From Domibacillus sp. PGB-M46 (GTDB lineage Bacteria; Bacillota; Bacilli; Bacillales; Domibacillaceae): DNA of 64,000 nt. Where the stretch lies: positions 1 through 64,000 of the forward strand of contig NZ_JAKGCR010000009.1 in NCBI RefSeq assembly GCF_022668875.1, written 5' to 3'. Of this stretch, positions 63,824-64,000 are shown in pieces. The notes beneath the pieces were generated by a model that searched no databases, was not told where the DNA came from, and was given only the letters and a program-made list of their open reading frames with translations. Each line of letters begins with the position of its first letter. The stretch's first letter is position 1. The position numbers and the translations under genes were made by a program.

Positions 63824-64000
63824 TCTAATGCACCTTTTGAAGCCGTTTTGATAAATTCTTCTGCTGCAATGGAGCATCCCTTTGCTTCCGTGCCTTGAAC
63901 GCGGCCCAAAAACAAAAAGCCGTTCTCTGTTTCCAGCCCCATATCTTCCGTCAGAATGGTCGTAACCGAATTGAAATTGCCCAAATCACAGTGGACGAGA
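63820..64000 (-). CDS. LuxE-family acyl-protein synthetase, C-terminal part
   Basis: The last ~60 residues are in the window, the rest is off the right edge. LVHCDLGNFNSVTTILTEDM and GFLFLGRVQGTEAKGCSIAA match the C-terminal end of LuxE acyl-protein synthetases, which activate a fatty acid with ATP and hand it to LuxC. The TGA overlaps the luxC start (ATGA). First visible gene of the operon. Confidence 0.85.
   Translation of the reverse strand, partial: LVHCDLGNFNSVTTILTEDMGLETENGFLFLGRVQGTEAKGCSIAAEEFIKTASKGALE

Noticed and set aside
1-64000. CRISPR arrays, tRNA/rRNA genes, insertion sequences, riboswitches
   Set aside because: Looked for repeated spaced units, tRNA cloverleaf ends, transposase motifs and known riboswitch cores; none was visible by eye.

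Overview
The window reads as chromosome of an endospore-forming Bacillaceae bacterium. Several gene orders match Bacillus subtilis: ansR facing ansA-ansB-mleN-mleA, yjlC-ndh behind a Rex box, and the allantoin (puc) genes. Sporulation genes are present (a CdaS-type diadenylate cyclase, an RsfA-like regulator, a KinA-like kinase), and strong AGGAGG-type ribosome sites and U-tailed terminators occur throughout. Gene calls come from reading the translated sequence; no database search was run.

Layout. 0-5.4 kb: asparagine to aspartate to fumarate, with malate/lactate exchange and malic enzyme, controlled by AnsR through a repeated operator. 5.4-6.7 kb: wreckage of a class F-like sortase and an RskA-type anti-sigma gene. 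6.8-12.4 kb: a small DNA-binding protein, a 1235-residue PAS-GGDEF-EAL-PAS-histidine kinase fusion and a PhzF-family enzyme. 12.4-17.6 kb: a decayed stretch of tiny genes and pseudogenes. 17.7-24 kb: yjlC-ndh, then envelope genes (DedA-like small exporter, BcrC-type phosphatase, LCP ligase) and an XRE-DUF1232 regulator. 24-31 kb: mannitol locus mtlA-mtlR-mtlD and a MATE-like transporter. 31-38 kb: cdaS, a second fabH, a broken NmrA-like gene, the YcgR/YcgQ pair and an RsfA-like gene.

38-53 kb: purine-ureide catabolism. Allantoinase (pucH) is separated from pucF, pucG, an NCS2 permease, an amidase, an FAH hydrolase and pucR by about 6 kb of accessory DNA (MocR/EamA pair, broken dCache gene, IDEAL protein). 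Allantoin would be opened by PucH, deaminated by PucF and transaminated by PucG; the amidase and FAH enzyme are placed to handle the product.

53-64 kb: two most unusual units. One is a two-gene unit coding a GrpE-like coiled-coil protein and a 1061-residue protein joining a lipoyl-like domain without its lysine to a divergent Hsp70-type ATPase. The other is a tightly overlapping operon luxE-luxC-ABC transporter-SDR, joining the fatty-acyl reductase chemistry of bioluminescent bacteria to an NMT1/SsuA-type uptake system with no luciferase in view.
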